Shown here: positions 34,157 to 43,014 of the stretch, piece by piece
How the letters are laid out: every line of letters starts with the position of its first letter
How positions within the stretch are numbered: position 1 is the first letter of the stretch
Assembly: GCF_049800915.1 (NCBI RefSeq)
Contig: NZ_JBNAFY010000002.1
Coordinates: forward strand, 496,001 to 560,000
Reading direction: 5' to 3'
Length of the DNA stretch: 64,000 nucleotides
Source: Amaricoccus macauensis_A
GTDB lineage: Bacteria > Pseudomonadota > Alphaproteobacteria > Rhodobacterales > Rhodobacteraceae
Made by a program: the position numbers and the translations under genes
The notes under the pieces: generated by a model
Told to the model about the DNA's origin: nothing
The model's input: the letters and a program-made list of their open reading frames with translations, nothing else
The model's database searches: none

Positions 34157-35476
34157 CTATCTGTCCACCGGGAGGCCGCTCGGGACGGTTTCGGGGACGC
34201 CGAGACGCTCCGCCGGGTCCGTCAGGGCCGCCAGAAACGCAATTAGCGCGTCGATATCCGACTTGCCCAGAATGGTGGGCTTCAGCTCGTTTGCTTCAGC
34301 AATAAGTTCGCGTTCTTCCGGGTCGCTTGCAACGACAAAGTCCTCCGCGCCTTCCAGTTCAGGAAGGACCGCAAGTTCGGCGGAATAGTTTTCGAGCGCG
34401 ACCAAAGGAGCAAGGTGGTGCTGGATCACCGTTTCAAGGTCTGGATACGCACCGTCATGCCCATAAGGCGCTGTGAGGGCCACATTGCGCAGGGAGGGTG
34501 TCCGAAAAGCGAAGGCGTCCTCCGCGTTGCCGGTTACACGCATCCGGCCCTCATCGCGCGCATGGGCTTCGAACCGGGCAGCCTTGCCTGGTCCGATTTG
34601 CGGCATCGCGATGGCGTGGAAGTCATGATCCGTCTGGAACCAACCGGAATGGCATTCCGCGCATCCGGCTTCACCGTAGAAGAGGGCCATGCCACGCGCA
34701 GCGTCAGGGGAAAGCTCGCCTTCTCCCCGCAAGGCCCTGTCGAAGGGACTGTCATCCGCCCGCCATTCGTGGCGGATGAAATCGGCAATAAGGTTTGAGA
34801 TCAATGGAAAACCTTCCGCTTCGCCGGGCATTTTCAATGTTTCCAGCGCCTGCGCATACGCGGGAATGGCGTGAACGCGTGCGGTAAGTTGATCCCAAGC
34901 CCCACCCTTGCGGCTCAGAAAACCCTGCCGAACCGACTGGCTGATTTCGTTCTCCGAATAGTGACCGGCCATTTCATCGGCGGAGAGGACCGGGAACATG
35001 CTTTGCGCCGAGAGGACGGAGTCGAAACCCTCGACCATTTCTGCTCCGAGCGGTGTGCGGATACCACCGGGGTGGTCCGGGTCCGCCTCCAATCGCCCGT
35101 CGTGGAACATGACGGTGAACTCTTCGGCGCCGAGGTTCCACAGCCCCGGCGCATTGCGTGGAATGCGCTCCTCCGGGATGTTGTCTGGGTCTACATGCCT
35201 CTCTGGACCGAGCCGAGTCCCGCCCTCGCCAAGCGAGAGCGAAACGCCATCTGATGTACCGAATCGCGGGTGATGGCAGGTGGCGCAGGAGATATTGCGG
35301 TTGCCCGAAAGGATAGGGTCATAGAAGAGCAACCGGCCCACACGCACCCGCTCCATATCGGGCGTGATGAACCTCGGCTCAGGTCCGAGATCCGGCATAT
35401 CGGTCGCGAGGGCCGGGGTGCCTGCGGAGACCAGGGCAAGCAATGCGACAACGTGGACACTGTCGCGACATGGCAC
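34157..35476 (-). CDS. Di-heme cytochrome c peroxidase / MauG-family protein
   Basis: Periplasmic di-heme protein of about 439 residues with two CXXCH sites, CATCH at residues 64-68 and CAECH near 270, and the sequence layout of bacterial cytochrome c peroxidases and MauG-like enzymes (RVGRLLFYDPILSGN, FRTPSLRNVALTAPYGHDG). A GTG at 35476 is the preferred start: AGGAGG lies eight bases upstream and the product then starts with a signal peptide ending ALVSAGTPALA. An ATG at 35536 also opens the frame but adds a charged stretch before the signal. It converges with the FG-GAP/ASPIC gene, a pairing that suggests a joint periplasmic role. Confidence 0.87.
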   Translation of the reverse strand: MPCRDSVHVVALLALVSAGTPALATDMPDLGPEPRFITPDMERVRVGRLLFYDPILSGNRNISCATCHHPRFGTSDGVSLSLGEGGTRLGPERHVDPDNIPEERIPRNAPGLWNLGAEEFTVMFHDGRLEADPDHPGGIRTPLGAEMVEGFDSVLSAQSMFPVLSADEMAGHYSENEISQSVRQGFLSRKGGAWDQLTARVHAIPAYAQALETLKMPGEAEGFPLISNLIADFIRHEWRADDSPFDRALRGEGELSPDAARGMALFYGEAGCAECHSGWFQTDHDFHAIAMPQIGPGKAARFEAHARDEGRMRVTGNAEDAFAFRTPSLRNVALTAPYGHDGAYPDLETVIQHHLAPLVALENYSAELAVLPELEGAEDFVVASDPEERELIAEANELKPTILGKSDIDALIAFLAALTDPAERLGVPETVPSGLPVDR

Positions 35477-35604
35477 GGTCTCGACCTCCTGCAATGCGCC
35501 CCGTCCCCGGATCCCGAACACGCTCCAAGCCTCCATGATACTCGTTGGCCCGAGATCATTTCCACTTGTGGAATGGTGTCAACTCTGCCGTCCGGCTCGA
35601 ACCA

Positions 35605-36471
35605 CTAGCGGAAGATTACCACCGGTACCTTGCAGAGGCGTGCCATGCTCGATGAAGTGGAGCCAAGGAAAAGCCGTTTGATGCGGTTGTGGCCCGACGC
35701 GCCCATCACAAGAAGGTCTGTACCATCGGCCTCGATCCGGTCCGCGATGGTCTTGTCGGGCTCGCCTGAGACGAAATTGATGGTCACGGGTCCAGCTTTC
35801 GGCGCAATCAAGGCGGCCGCACCCTCCATCTGGGCTTGCATCGCGGAGGTGCGCTCGCCCACATGCAGTAATGTGCAAGGCAGGCCGTCGAGCATGGAGC
35901 CTGCTGCGATCCGGTCGATCGAATTCATCACTGCACGGCTGCCGTCGAAGGCTACAAGGTAGCTTTCGACTTCCTTGAAGGCACGGTTTGCGACGAGGAC
36001 AGGGCGAGTAACCGAGCGCAGGATCCGTTCGAGATTGGAGCCGAGATGCTCGTGTGCGAAGGCCGAAGCCTCGCCGCGCTTGCCGACGACGAGCAGACGC
36101 GCATCCTTCTCGAATTCGGAGATTGTACTTAGGAGGTCGTCGTTGCGGAGGCGCTCCTCGATCTGGGTGACACCGTCATTGCGAAGTCGCGTCGCGGCAT
36201 CTTCGAGAATGAGCCGGCCACGGGCATGATTGAGCTTTGCACGCTCGGCATCGGATTTTGCCAGTTCATCAAGCAGTGCTGTGCGAGCCCCAAGCTTGAG
36301 ACTGCCGCTTAGATCTGCGGGGACGCTCGATTGCTCGCGCCGCCCAAGGATATGAAACAGTTCGACCCCGAGGCCCAGGCGCTTGGAGGCCCACGCTGCA
36401 TGATCGCACACGCTGGCCGAATAGGACGAGCCATCGACCAGGGCGATGATACGTGTCGGGTTGTCTGCCAT
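35605..36471 (-). CDS. Universal stress protein, tandem UspA domains
   Basis: A 288-residue protein made of two UspA folds in tandem. The first starts RIIALVDGSSYSASVCDHAA; the second ends with the nucleotide-binding G-2X-G-9X-G(S/T) motif as VMGASGHNRIKRLFLGSTSS. The first domain has a less regular equivalent in VVGKRGEASAFAHEHLGSN. The ATG at 36471 is preferred because the upstream extension would run into the SulP gene. It lies 13 bp after the SulP stop on the same strand; SulP-Usp pairs occur in many marine proteobacteria. A regulatory or stress role for the transporter is inferred. Confidence 0.9.
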   Translation of the reverse strand: MADNPTRIIALVDGSSYSASVCDHAAWASKRLGLGVELFHILGRREQSSVPADLSGSLKLGARTALLDELAKSDAERAKLNHARGRLILEDAATRLRNDGVTQIEERLRNDDLLSTISEFEKDARLLVVGKRGEASAFAHEHLGSNLERILRSVTRPVLVANRAFKEVESYLVAFDGSRAVMNSIDRIAAGSMLDGLPCTLLHVGERTSAMQAQMEGAAALIAPKAGPVTINFVSGEPDKTIADRIEADGTDLLVMGASGHNRIKRLFLGSTSSSMARLCKVPVVIFR

Positions 36472-36484
36472 CGGTTTCGCTCCC

Positions 36485-37978
36485 TCAATGCCCGAGCATT
36501 TCTTCCATGGCGCCGGGTTTGTCATGGACCCCCAGCTTGTCGACGATGGTCTCAGAGGCCTCGTTCATGCCCACAAGGTTCACATCCGTGCCCTCCCGGC
36601 GGAACTTGAGCACGACCATGTCCACGGCCGCAACAGAGGATATGTCCCAGATATGCGCGGCACTCACGTCGATGGTAACCTCATCCAGTGCTTCCTTGAA
36701 GTCGAACGCGCGGGAAAACTCATCAGCACTTGCGAAGAAAAGCTGACCCTCGACGCGGTACATGCGTGCACGACCATCCGGTGTGACGGTTGATGTGACA
36801 CGAAAGATCTGCGCGATCTTGCCGGCGAAAAAGATGCCTGAAAGCAGGACACCGACCATCACACCGATGGCGAGATTGTGGGTGTAGACCACGAGCGCAA
36901 CGGTCGCGAGCATGACGATCGAGGACGAGCGCGGATGGGTGCGGAGGTTCTTGATCGAAGACCAGGAGAAGGTTCCGATCGAAACCATGATCATGATCGC
37001 AACGAGAGCGGCCATCGGAATTTGCTTCACCCAGTCATTGAGCACCAGGATCATGAAAAGGAGACCGACGCCAGCGGTGAGAGCCGAAAGCCGCCCGCGA
37101 CCGCCAGATTTCACGTTAATGATTGACTGCCCGATCATGGCGCAGCCGGCCATGCCCCCAAGGAAACCGGTTACGGTGTTCGAGATGCCCTGACCCACGC
37201 ATTCGCGGTCCTTGTCCGAGTTCGTATCGGTCAGTTCGTCGACGATCTGTGCGGTCATCAGGCTTTCCAGAAGACCCACCGCAGCAACTCCGACGGAATA
37301 GGGAAAGATGATCTGCAGCGTTTCGAAATTGAGCGGGATGTCGGGCAATAGGAATACGGGCAGGGAGGACGGCAACTCACCCAGGTCATCGACAGTCCGC
37401 ACATCGAAGCCGAAGATCATGCTCGCGAGGGTCAGAATGATGATGCAGAGGAGCGGCGATGGTATCGCCTTGGTAACATAGGGTGCGCCGTAGATGATCC
37501 CGAGGCCCACGGCTACGAGCACATAGGTAAGCACAGGCACGTTCGTGAGTTCCGGAAGCTGCGCCATGAAGATCAGGATGGCGAGGGCGTTGACAAAGCC
37601 GGTCATGACCGAACGCGAGACGAAGCGCATCAGTTTCGCAAGTCCGACAAAGCCTGCGACGATCTGGAGCAATCCGGCAAGTATTGTCGCTGCGAGCAAA
37701 TATTCAAGGCCGTAGTCTCGCACGAGCGTCGTCATCAGGACGGCAGTTGCCGCGGTCGCGGCCGAGATCATGCCTGGTCGGCCACCGGTGAACGCGATCA
37801 GCGTCGCGATGGAGAAGGAGGCGTAAAGCGCGACCTTCGGATCGACGCCCGCGATGATGGCAAAGGCAATGGCTTCGGGAATGAGCGCGAGTGCGACAAC
37901 GATGCCCGCAAGCATGTCCGCCCGAACGTTACCGAACCATTCGTGACGGAGTTCATGGCGGAGGTTGGGGAGGTTCAT
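36485..37978 (-). CDS. SulP-family inorganic anion transporter with STAS domain
   Basis: Inner-membrane anion transporter of 497 residues, possibly for sulfate or bicarbonate. About eleven hydrophobic segments include the SulP-type GIVVALALIPEAIAFAIIAG and the TGGRPGMISAATAATAVL loop. The C-terminal cytoplasmic STAS domain occupies about residues 390-490 (VTIDVSAAHIWDISSVAAVD). The ATG at 37978 (MNLPNLRHELRHEW) with AAGGCAG upstream is preferred over the upstream ATG. The universal stress gene follows after 13 bp. Ion specificity cannot be read from sequence; no sulfate-assimilation or carbonic anhydrase gene is adjacent. Confidence 0.92.
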   Translation of the reverse strand: MNLPNLRHELRHEWFGNVRADMLAGIVVALALIPEAIAFAIIAGVDPKVALYASFSIATLIAFTGGRPGMISAATAATAVLMTTLVRDYGLEYLLAATILAGLLQIVAGFVGLAKLMRFVSRSVMTGFVNALAILIFMAQLPELTNVPVLTYVLVAVGLGIIYGAPYVTKAIPSPLLCIIILTLASMIFGFDVRTVDDLGELPSSLPVFLLPDIPLNFETLQIIFPYSVGVAAVGLLESLMTAQIVDELTDTNSDKDRECVGQGISNTVTGFLGGMAGCAMIGQSIINVKSGGRGRLSALTAGVGLLFMILVLNDWVKQIPMAALVAIMIMVSIGTFSWSSIKNLRTHPRSSSIVMLATVALVVYTHNLAIGVMVGVLLSGIFFAGKIAQIFRVTSTVTPDGRARMYRVEGQLFFASADEFSRAFDFKEALDEVTIDVSAAHIWDISSVAAVDMVVLKFRREGTDVNLVGMNEASETIVDKLGVHDKPGAMEEMLGH

Positions 37979-38073
37979 GAAATCTGCCTTGTCTCGGGAA
38001 GGGCCGCGAGCGCGCGACACTAGGGCCTCGGGCGTGCGGTCGGGCCGCGTTTGAGCTTCTTCAAGGGCGCGAG

Positions 38074-38100
38074 CGGCTCCGAGTCAAGCGCTCGGAGCCG
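38074..38100 (-). terminator. Hairpin after the beta-hydroxyacid dehydrogenase gene
   Basis: A perfect 10-bp stem CGGCTCCGAG / CTCGGAGCCG with a 7-nt loop in the 177-bp gap between the dehydrogenase stop and the SulP start. No T tract. Confidence 0.65.
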
Positions 38101-38155
38101 TGATAAAGGTTGAATGTGTTGGTTGAGCGGCAGTTTCGGGCCTGAAGCGCCCTGT

Positions 38156-39019
38156 TCAGCGGAGTCGCTTGATCAAGCTCGAGGTATCCCAGCGACCACC
38201 GCCCATTTTCTGAACGTCATGGTAGAACTGATCGACGAGCGCGGTAACCGGCAGGGATGTGCCGTTACGATTGGCCTCGGCCAAGCAGATTGCGAGATCC
38301 TTGCGCATCCAGTCGACCGCAAAGCCGAAGTCGAACTCATCCTCCAGCATGGTTCTGCCGCGGTTTTCCATCTGCCAGGACCCAGCAGCTCCCTTCGAGA
38401 TCACATCGAGCACTGCCTGACCATCGAGCCCGGCACTTTGGGTGAAGGCAAGTGCCTCGGACAGCCCCTGGATAAGCCCTGCGATCGTAATCTGGTTGAC
38501 CATTTTGGTAAGTTGTCCGGCTCCTGCGGGGCCCATGAGCCTGCAAGAGCGGGCATAGGCCTCAATCACCGGAGCGGCACGGGCAAACTCCGTTTCTTCG
38601 CCACCGCACATTACTGTTAGAACACCGTTTTCCGCCCCGGCCTGGCCACCGGATACGGGCGCATCGATGAAGTGGGAGCCCTTGGAACTTGCGTATTCGC
38701 TCAACTCTCGCGCGACTTCTGCGGAGGCTGTGGTGTGATCGACGAAGATTGCACCCTGGGAAAGGCCGGTGAATGCACCGTTCTTCCCGATCGTGACAGA
38801 CCGCAGGTCCTCATCGTTCCCGACGCAGCAGAAGGCAATCTCGGCTTCGTGAACCGCAGCCGCAGGAGTCTCGGCGGATTGATGGCCGTGTTCGGCTACC
38901 CATTGGTCGGATTTCGATTTTGTTCTATTGTAAACAGTAACTTGATGTCCGGCTTTTGCGAGGTGACCGGCCATGGGATATCCCATCACTCCGAGTCCGA
39001 TAAAGGCAACACGTGCCAT
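38156..39019 (-). CDS. NAD(P)-dependent beta-hydroxyacid dehydrogenase (3-hydroxyisobutyrate dehydrogenase family)
   Basis: Cytosolic oxidoreductase of 287 residues, related to 3-hydroxyisobutyrate dehydrogenase and tartronate semialdehyde reductase. The dinucleotide fold starts with AFIGLGVMGYPMAGHLAKAG; the substrate-binding DAPVSGGQAGAENG and the catalytic lysine in GAGQLTKMVNQ (about residue 170) are present. The conserved C-terminal KDLAICLAEA also fits. No valine or glyoxylate pathway genes are adjacent, so the substrate is undefined. It is divergent from the penicillin-acylase-like gene and ends at a strong hairpin. Confidence 0.9.
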   Translation of the reverse strand: MARVAFIGLGVMGYPMAGHLAKAGHQVTVYNRTKSKSDQWVAEHGHQSAETPAAAVHEAEIAFCCVGNDEDLRSVTIGKNGAFTGLSQGAIFVDHTTASAEVARELSEYASSKGSHFIDAPVSGGQAGAENGVLTVMCGGEETEFARAAPVIEAYARSCRLMGPAGAGQLTKMVNQITIAGLIQGLSEALAFTQSAGLDGQAVLDVISKGAAGSWQMENRGRTMLEDEFDFGFAVDWMRKDLAICLAEANRNGTSLPVTALVDQFYHDVQKMGGGRWDTSSLIKRLR

Positions 39020-39114
39020 AAGATACCCACCCTTTTTGACGTGCGGCGTTGTGTCTGCACTAGTGGCCTGCTATCCGAGAGGCGTCAACCCGATCGGGAG
39101 AGGGCGTTTCGCGC

Positions 39115-41574
39115 ATGGCGTTTTTGTTCCGCTGGTTCATGCGGGCTTTCATTTTTCTGACGGTCTTGGTGATCATAGCGGCGGGTCTGGCCTATTACCT
39201 CGCAGAGCAGTCGCTTCCCGATTATAACAAGGAGTATCTCGTCTCCGGCCCCACGGGCGAGGTGGAGATTATACGGGATCGGTATGGCGTCCCGCATATT
39301 CTAGCAGAGAGCGATCATGATGCGCTTTTCGGGCTGGGCTTTGTGCACGCGCAAGATCGGCTCTGGCAGATGTTCATCATGCGCCGGGCGGCGCAGGGCA
39401 GGCTTTCCGAGCTGTTCGGTCCCGGGACATTGGAAATCGACCAACTCATGCGGGCGCTCGACATCTACGGCTCCTCACGTGAGGCCGCGGCAATCCAGAG
39501 CTCCGAGATTACGGCCGATCTGAACGCTTATGCTGACGGCGTGAATGCCTGGCTGAGAATCGTCCAGCGCGATGCGCTTGGGCGTGGCGCGCCTGAATTG
39601 TTTCTGTTCGACTCCGCCATCGCACCGTGGATCCCAGCCGACTCGATCGCGATCCAGAAGCTGATGGGGCTGCGGCTTTCCGACAATGCCGCGCGCGAAA
39701 CGTTGCGTGCGCGGTTGTCGCTTCGGATCCCAGCGGAAAGGGTTCGGGACATATTGCCGGAGGAGACGAGCCAGCCTGTTATGGGGCTTCCCGAGTTCTC
39801 CGAGATGTTTCCGGATTTGCGCGAGGGCCCAGTGGAACCGCCTGTGCGTCATGCGCTCTATCCACTGGCTCCTGTAGGTCAGGCAGGGGCCTCAAACGCA
39901 TTCGCCGCGGCGGCGGATCGCACGGCGGCCGGGGTGCCACTGCTTGCAAATGATCCTCATCTCGCACTTACCGCCCCCACTGCATTCTATCTGGCGCGGC
40001 TCGACCTGGAGAGCGGCCCAGCCATAGGTGCAACGCTTCCCGGTGTGCCATCCATCGTCATTGGGCGGAACGAGAATATCGGCTGGGGTCTGACGGCGAG
40101 TTATCTCGACAATCAAGATATCTATATTGAGCGACTGGACCCTGAAGATCCCGATCGCTACCTCACTCCTGAGGGATACGAACCTTTCCGGCAGCGCGAT
40201 GCGGTGATCAATGTGCGAGGCGAGGATCCCGTGCACATGGTTCTGAAATGGACGCGCCACGGTCCGGTCATTCCGGGAAATCATTTCGAAGTCGAGCCGA
40301 TCACGCCCCAAGGCCACGTGGCCGCACTTGCCTGGACCGGGCTGACGTCCGAGGATCGGTCGATAGAGGCGGCTATGGGGCTGATGCGCGCGGGTTCGAT
40401 CCGCGAAGCGCGCAATGCCCTCCGCGCTCTTGTCGTGCCCTCACAGATGATCACGTTGGCGGACAAGGAAACCGTGGCGCTCCAGATGGCCGGTTCCGCA
40501 CCGCGCCGTCATCCCGGGCATACCAGTCGAGGGCGTATTCCTTCACCAGGGTGGCTGGCGATAAACGACTGGCAAGGGATCCGACCCTTTTCCGAATACC
40601 CTTGGGTGATAGATCCGCCGAGTGGCATTGTCGCCAATACCAATAACCGGATTACCGATGCGCTCTGGCCCGACAATCTGAGTCATGACTGGGGCGATAC
40701 GTTCCGCATCGTGCGTGCGGCTCGTTTATTGGGCGCGCGGGAATACCACACGCTCGACAGCTTTATCGAGATTCAGACCGATACCATTTCGGAACCCGCG
40801 CGCACCCTCCTGCCTCTGATCGCGCGGGATCTGTGGTATTCCGATGCGGCGGCGGAGGAGGGCAGTGCGGCGCGGCGTCGGCAGGACGCGCTCGAACGGC
40901 TGGCAGACTGGAACGGGGCCATGTCCGAGCACGACCCCGAGCCGCTGATATACGCCGCCTGGATGCGCGCGCTCCAGCGCCGGCTGATCATCGACGAGCT
41001 TGGGACTTACGCCGAACTTCTGCCGCAGCCCGAGCCTGTCTTCATCGAACGGGTCTTTCGCAATGTGGATGGGGCAGGCGACTGGTGCGATGTCGCGCAA
41101 ACATCCGTGGTCGAGACCTGCTCCGACATGGCAAGCCGGGCACTTGATGACGCGCTGGTAGAACTGACGGAAGAATATGGCGGCCGGGTCGAGAGCTGGC
41201 GCTGGGGCGATGCCCACCAGGCGGTGCATCGCCACGAGACGCTTGGCACGATCCCGGTCCTGGGGCTGCTTACAAATATCCGGCAGACGACAGGTGGCGG
41301 AGATCATACCCTGATGCGCGGGCTCGCCACCGGGCGCGCGCCGGAGCCGTTCCTGAATGAACATGCCTCCGTGTTGCGTACCGTTTACGACTTCGCTGAC
41401 CCGGATTCGAGCGTGATCATTCTCTCTACGGGCCAAAGCGGACATCCGCTTTCACGCCACTATGACGACATGTCGACCCTATGGCGGCGGGGGGAATACA
41501 TTCCCATGTCGCTTGACACCGATCTCGCCCGGGCGGCGGGAGACGGGGTGACGCATCTCGTTCCGCAGGAGTGA
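39115..41574 (+). CDS. Penicillin acylase family Ntn-hydrolase
   Basis: An 819-residue amidase precursor of the penicillin G / acyl-homoserine-lactone acylase family, which self-cleaves into alpha and beta chains. An N-terminal hydrophobic helix (FIFLTVLVIIAAGLAYYLA, about 12-30) anchors or exports it. The alpha part has EIIRDRYGVPHILAESDHDALFG; the nucleophile is probably S260 in GQAGASNAFAAA, followed by LLANDPHLALT and IGRNENIGWGLTASYLD. The usual GSNN/W motif is changed to ASNAF. The start ATG follows GGGAGAGG. Substrate (antibiotic, lactone signal or other amide) is not deducible. Confidence 0.9.
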   Translation: MAFLFRWFMRAFIFLTVLVIIAAGLAYYLAEQSLPDYNKEYLVSGPTGEVEIIRDRYGVPHILAESDHDALFGLGFVHAQDRLWQMFIMRRAAQGRLSELFGPGTLEIDQLMRALDIYGSSREAAAIQSSEITADLNAYADGVNAWLRIVQRDALGRGAPELFLFDSAIAPWIPADSIAIQKLMGLRLSDNAARETLRARLSLRIPAERVRDILPEETSQPVMGLPEFSEMFPDLREGPVEPPVRHALYPLAPVGQAGASNAFAAAADRTAAGVPLLANDPHLALTAPTAFYLARLDLESGPAIGATLPGVPSIVIGRNENIGWGLTASYLDNQDIYIERLDPEDPDRYLTPEGYEPFRQRDAVINVRGEDPVHMVLKWTRHGPVIPGNHFEVEPITPQGHVAALAWTGLTSEDRSIEAAMGLMRAGSIREARNALRALVVPSQMITLADKETVALQMAGSAPRRHPGHTSRGRIPSPGWLAINDWQGIRPFSEYPWVIDPPSGIVANTNNRITDALWPDNLSHDWGDTFRIVRAARLLGAREYHTLDSFIEIQTDTISEPARTLLPLIARDLWYSDAAAEEGSAARRRQDALERLADWNGAMSEHDPEPLIYAAWMRALQRRLIIDELGTYAELLPQPEPVFIERVFRNVDGAGDWCDVAQTSVVETCSDMASRALDDALVELTEEYGGRVESWRWGDAHQAVHRHETLGTIPVLGLLTNIRQTTGGGDHTLMRGLATGRAPEPFLNEHASVLRTVYDFADPDSSVIILSTGQSGHPLSRHYDDMSTLWRRGEYIPMSLDTDLARAAGDGVTHLVPQE

Positions 41575-41609
41575 ATGCGGTCTTTGCCTGGCGGGGATTC
41601 AATTGAAAT

Positions 41610-41632
41610 GGGCCGGTCTGACGAACCGGCCC
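41610..41632. terminator. Bidirectional hairpin between convergent acylase and SYLF genes
   Basis: A perfect 8-bp stem GGGCCGGT / ACCGGCCC with a 7-nt loop, 36 bp after the acylase stop and 27 bp before the end of the opposing gene. Confidence 0.65.
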
Positions 41633-41658
41633 GCATCAGGAATTAGAGCGGTTTATAG

Positions 41659-42219
41659 TCAGCGTACGATGCGGCTGTATTTGGCGCCGACAAAGCTCGC
41701 GTCCGCGATCAGGCCGCGCTGGCCAAACACGACCTCGACGATGGGCCGGTTGATCCGGGTCGAGTCAATGCCCGCGGATGCGCCACCCGCTCTGGGAACG
41801 GTGACGGCCGCGCCCGCGCCGAGCTGCCAGCCATCGGCCAGACGAAAATCCTGCAGCGACTGCGAAGTCAGGAAGAAGAGCGCCTGATTGTATTCGGCTG
41901 CGCCGAATGTGAAGCCGAAACCTGCGGAACTGAGCGAGTAGTATTCGACCTTTGCAGGGCCGATGATCAGTGCGCCCTCACCGTAGGCGCCGCTGGCGAA
42001 GAAACCTGCTTTGCGGATCTGCGGTATTATCAGAAGCCCTTGGGAACGAGCGCCGAGTTCCTGGGCGCCAGGCACGGTCTGGTAGAGTTCGCTGACTGCT
42101 CTGTCGACGGCGGAGTCGATACGTCCGCGCTCGCCCGAAGGATCCGGCGCGCGGGAGGTACAGGCCGCCAGGCCACACCCTGCGGCGGCCACAAAACTGC
42201 GGCGGGTCCAGTTGCTCAT
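41659..42219 (-). CDS. SYLF/YSC84-domain lipoprotein
   Basis: A 186-residue exported protein with a SYLF (lipid-binding Ysc84) domain. The N-terminus MSNWTRRSFVAAAGCGLAAC combines a twin-arginine-like RRSF and a lipobox LAAC, so it is probably a Tat-exported lipoprotein. The SYLF core includes AQELGARSQGLLIIPQIRKA, ALIIGPAKVEYYSLSSAG and QSLQDFRLADGWQLGAG. In eukaryotes the domain binds membrane phosphoinositides; its bacterial role is not settled. It stands between convergent hairpin-ended transcripts with no functional partner visible. Confidence 0.88.
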   Translation of the reverse strand: MSNWTRRSFVAAAGCGLAACTSRAPDPSGERGRIDSAVDRAVSELYQTVPGAQELGARSQGLLIIPQIRKAGFFASGAYGEGALIIGPAKVEYYSLSSAGFGFTFGAAEYNQALFFLTSQSLQDFRLADGWQLGAGAAVTVPRAGGASAGIDSTRINRPIVEVVFGQRGLIADASFVGAKYSRIVR

Positions 42220-42366
42220 CGATGGCTCCTCAAACGAAAGAAAACTTGCCTCTAAGGCCGGTCAGATTGCCGACTTGGCTTTCGATAGCATGTTCCGGAC
42301 GGGGCCGCCAAGTATTCGCGCCCGTTCCTCCCTTCAAATACGGGAGAATTGAAGGAGAGCCGACGC

Positions 42367-43014
42367 TCAACGCACCGTACGCTGCCCTGAAAACGCCGCA
42401 AACAGTCCCATTGCGATGAAGACGCTGCCCGAAACTGCACGGACCTTCTGCCGCATCGAATGCGTGTTCCCCAGCAGCCCAGAAACGCGGCTTGCACCTA
42501 TTGCGTAGAGAGCGTCGGTGCAGAAGGCGATGCCGACGAAGAGCGTTCCGAGAAGAAGGATCTGGGAAACTTGCGGCGCGCCCGGATCCAGGAATTGCGG
42601 CAGAAAGGCGGCGAAAAACAGCGTGGTCTTGGGGTTCAGGAGGGCGACAAGAAATCCGTCCCGCCAGATGCGGCCTCGTGGCAGAGGAAAAAGCTTCGGC
42701 TGGCGATCCGGCGAGATCGGGGCAAGAAGCGTGCGGATACCGAGCCATACGAGATACGCCGCGCCAGCCCATTTGACCACGGTGAAAGCTGCTGCCGATG
42801 CTGAGAAGAGCGCCGCAAGCCCGAGAGCGGCACCCGTGGCGTTCGCGAGGTTGCCAGCAGCAACGCCGGCGACGGAGGCAAGCCCCGAACGGAGCCCCTG
42901 CGTCGCACTTCGCAGGACGATGTAGAGCACGCCTGGGCCCGGGGTTGCTGCCAGGACGAAGCTCGCGCCCAGAAAGGCTGCGAATACAATCCCGTCCGGC
43001 AGCGCCTCGATCAT
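42367..43014 (-). CDS. LysE-family amino-acid exporter
   Basis: A 215-residue inner-membrane exporter of the LysE/RhtB type with about six hydrophobic segments. The family start region FLGASFVLAATPGPGVLYI and the middle DGFLVALLNPKTTLFFAAFL are characteristic. The frame is open to 43134 inside hemB, but the ATG at 43014 overlaps the hemB stop (ATGA) and gives the normal start MIEALPDG. It is therefore translationally coupled to 5-aminolevulinate dehydratase. The exported substrate is unknown. Confidence 0.9.
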   Translation of the reverse strand: MIEALPDGIVFAAFLGASFVLAATPGPGVLYIVLRSATQGLRSGLASVAGVAAGNLANATGAALGLAALFSASAAAFTVVKWAGAAYLVWLGIRTLLAPISPDRQPKLFPLPRGRIWRDGFLVALLNPKTTLFFAAFLPQFLDPGAPQVSQILLLGTLFVGIAFCTDALYAIGASRVSGLLGNTHSMRQKVRAVSGSVFIAMGLFAAFSGQRTVR

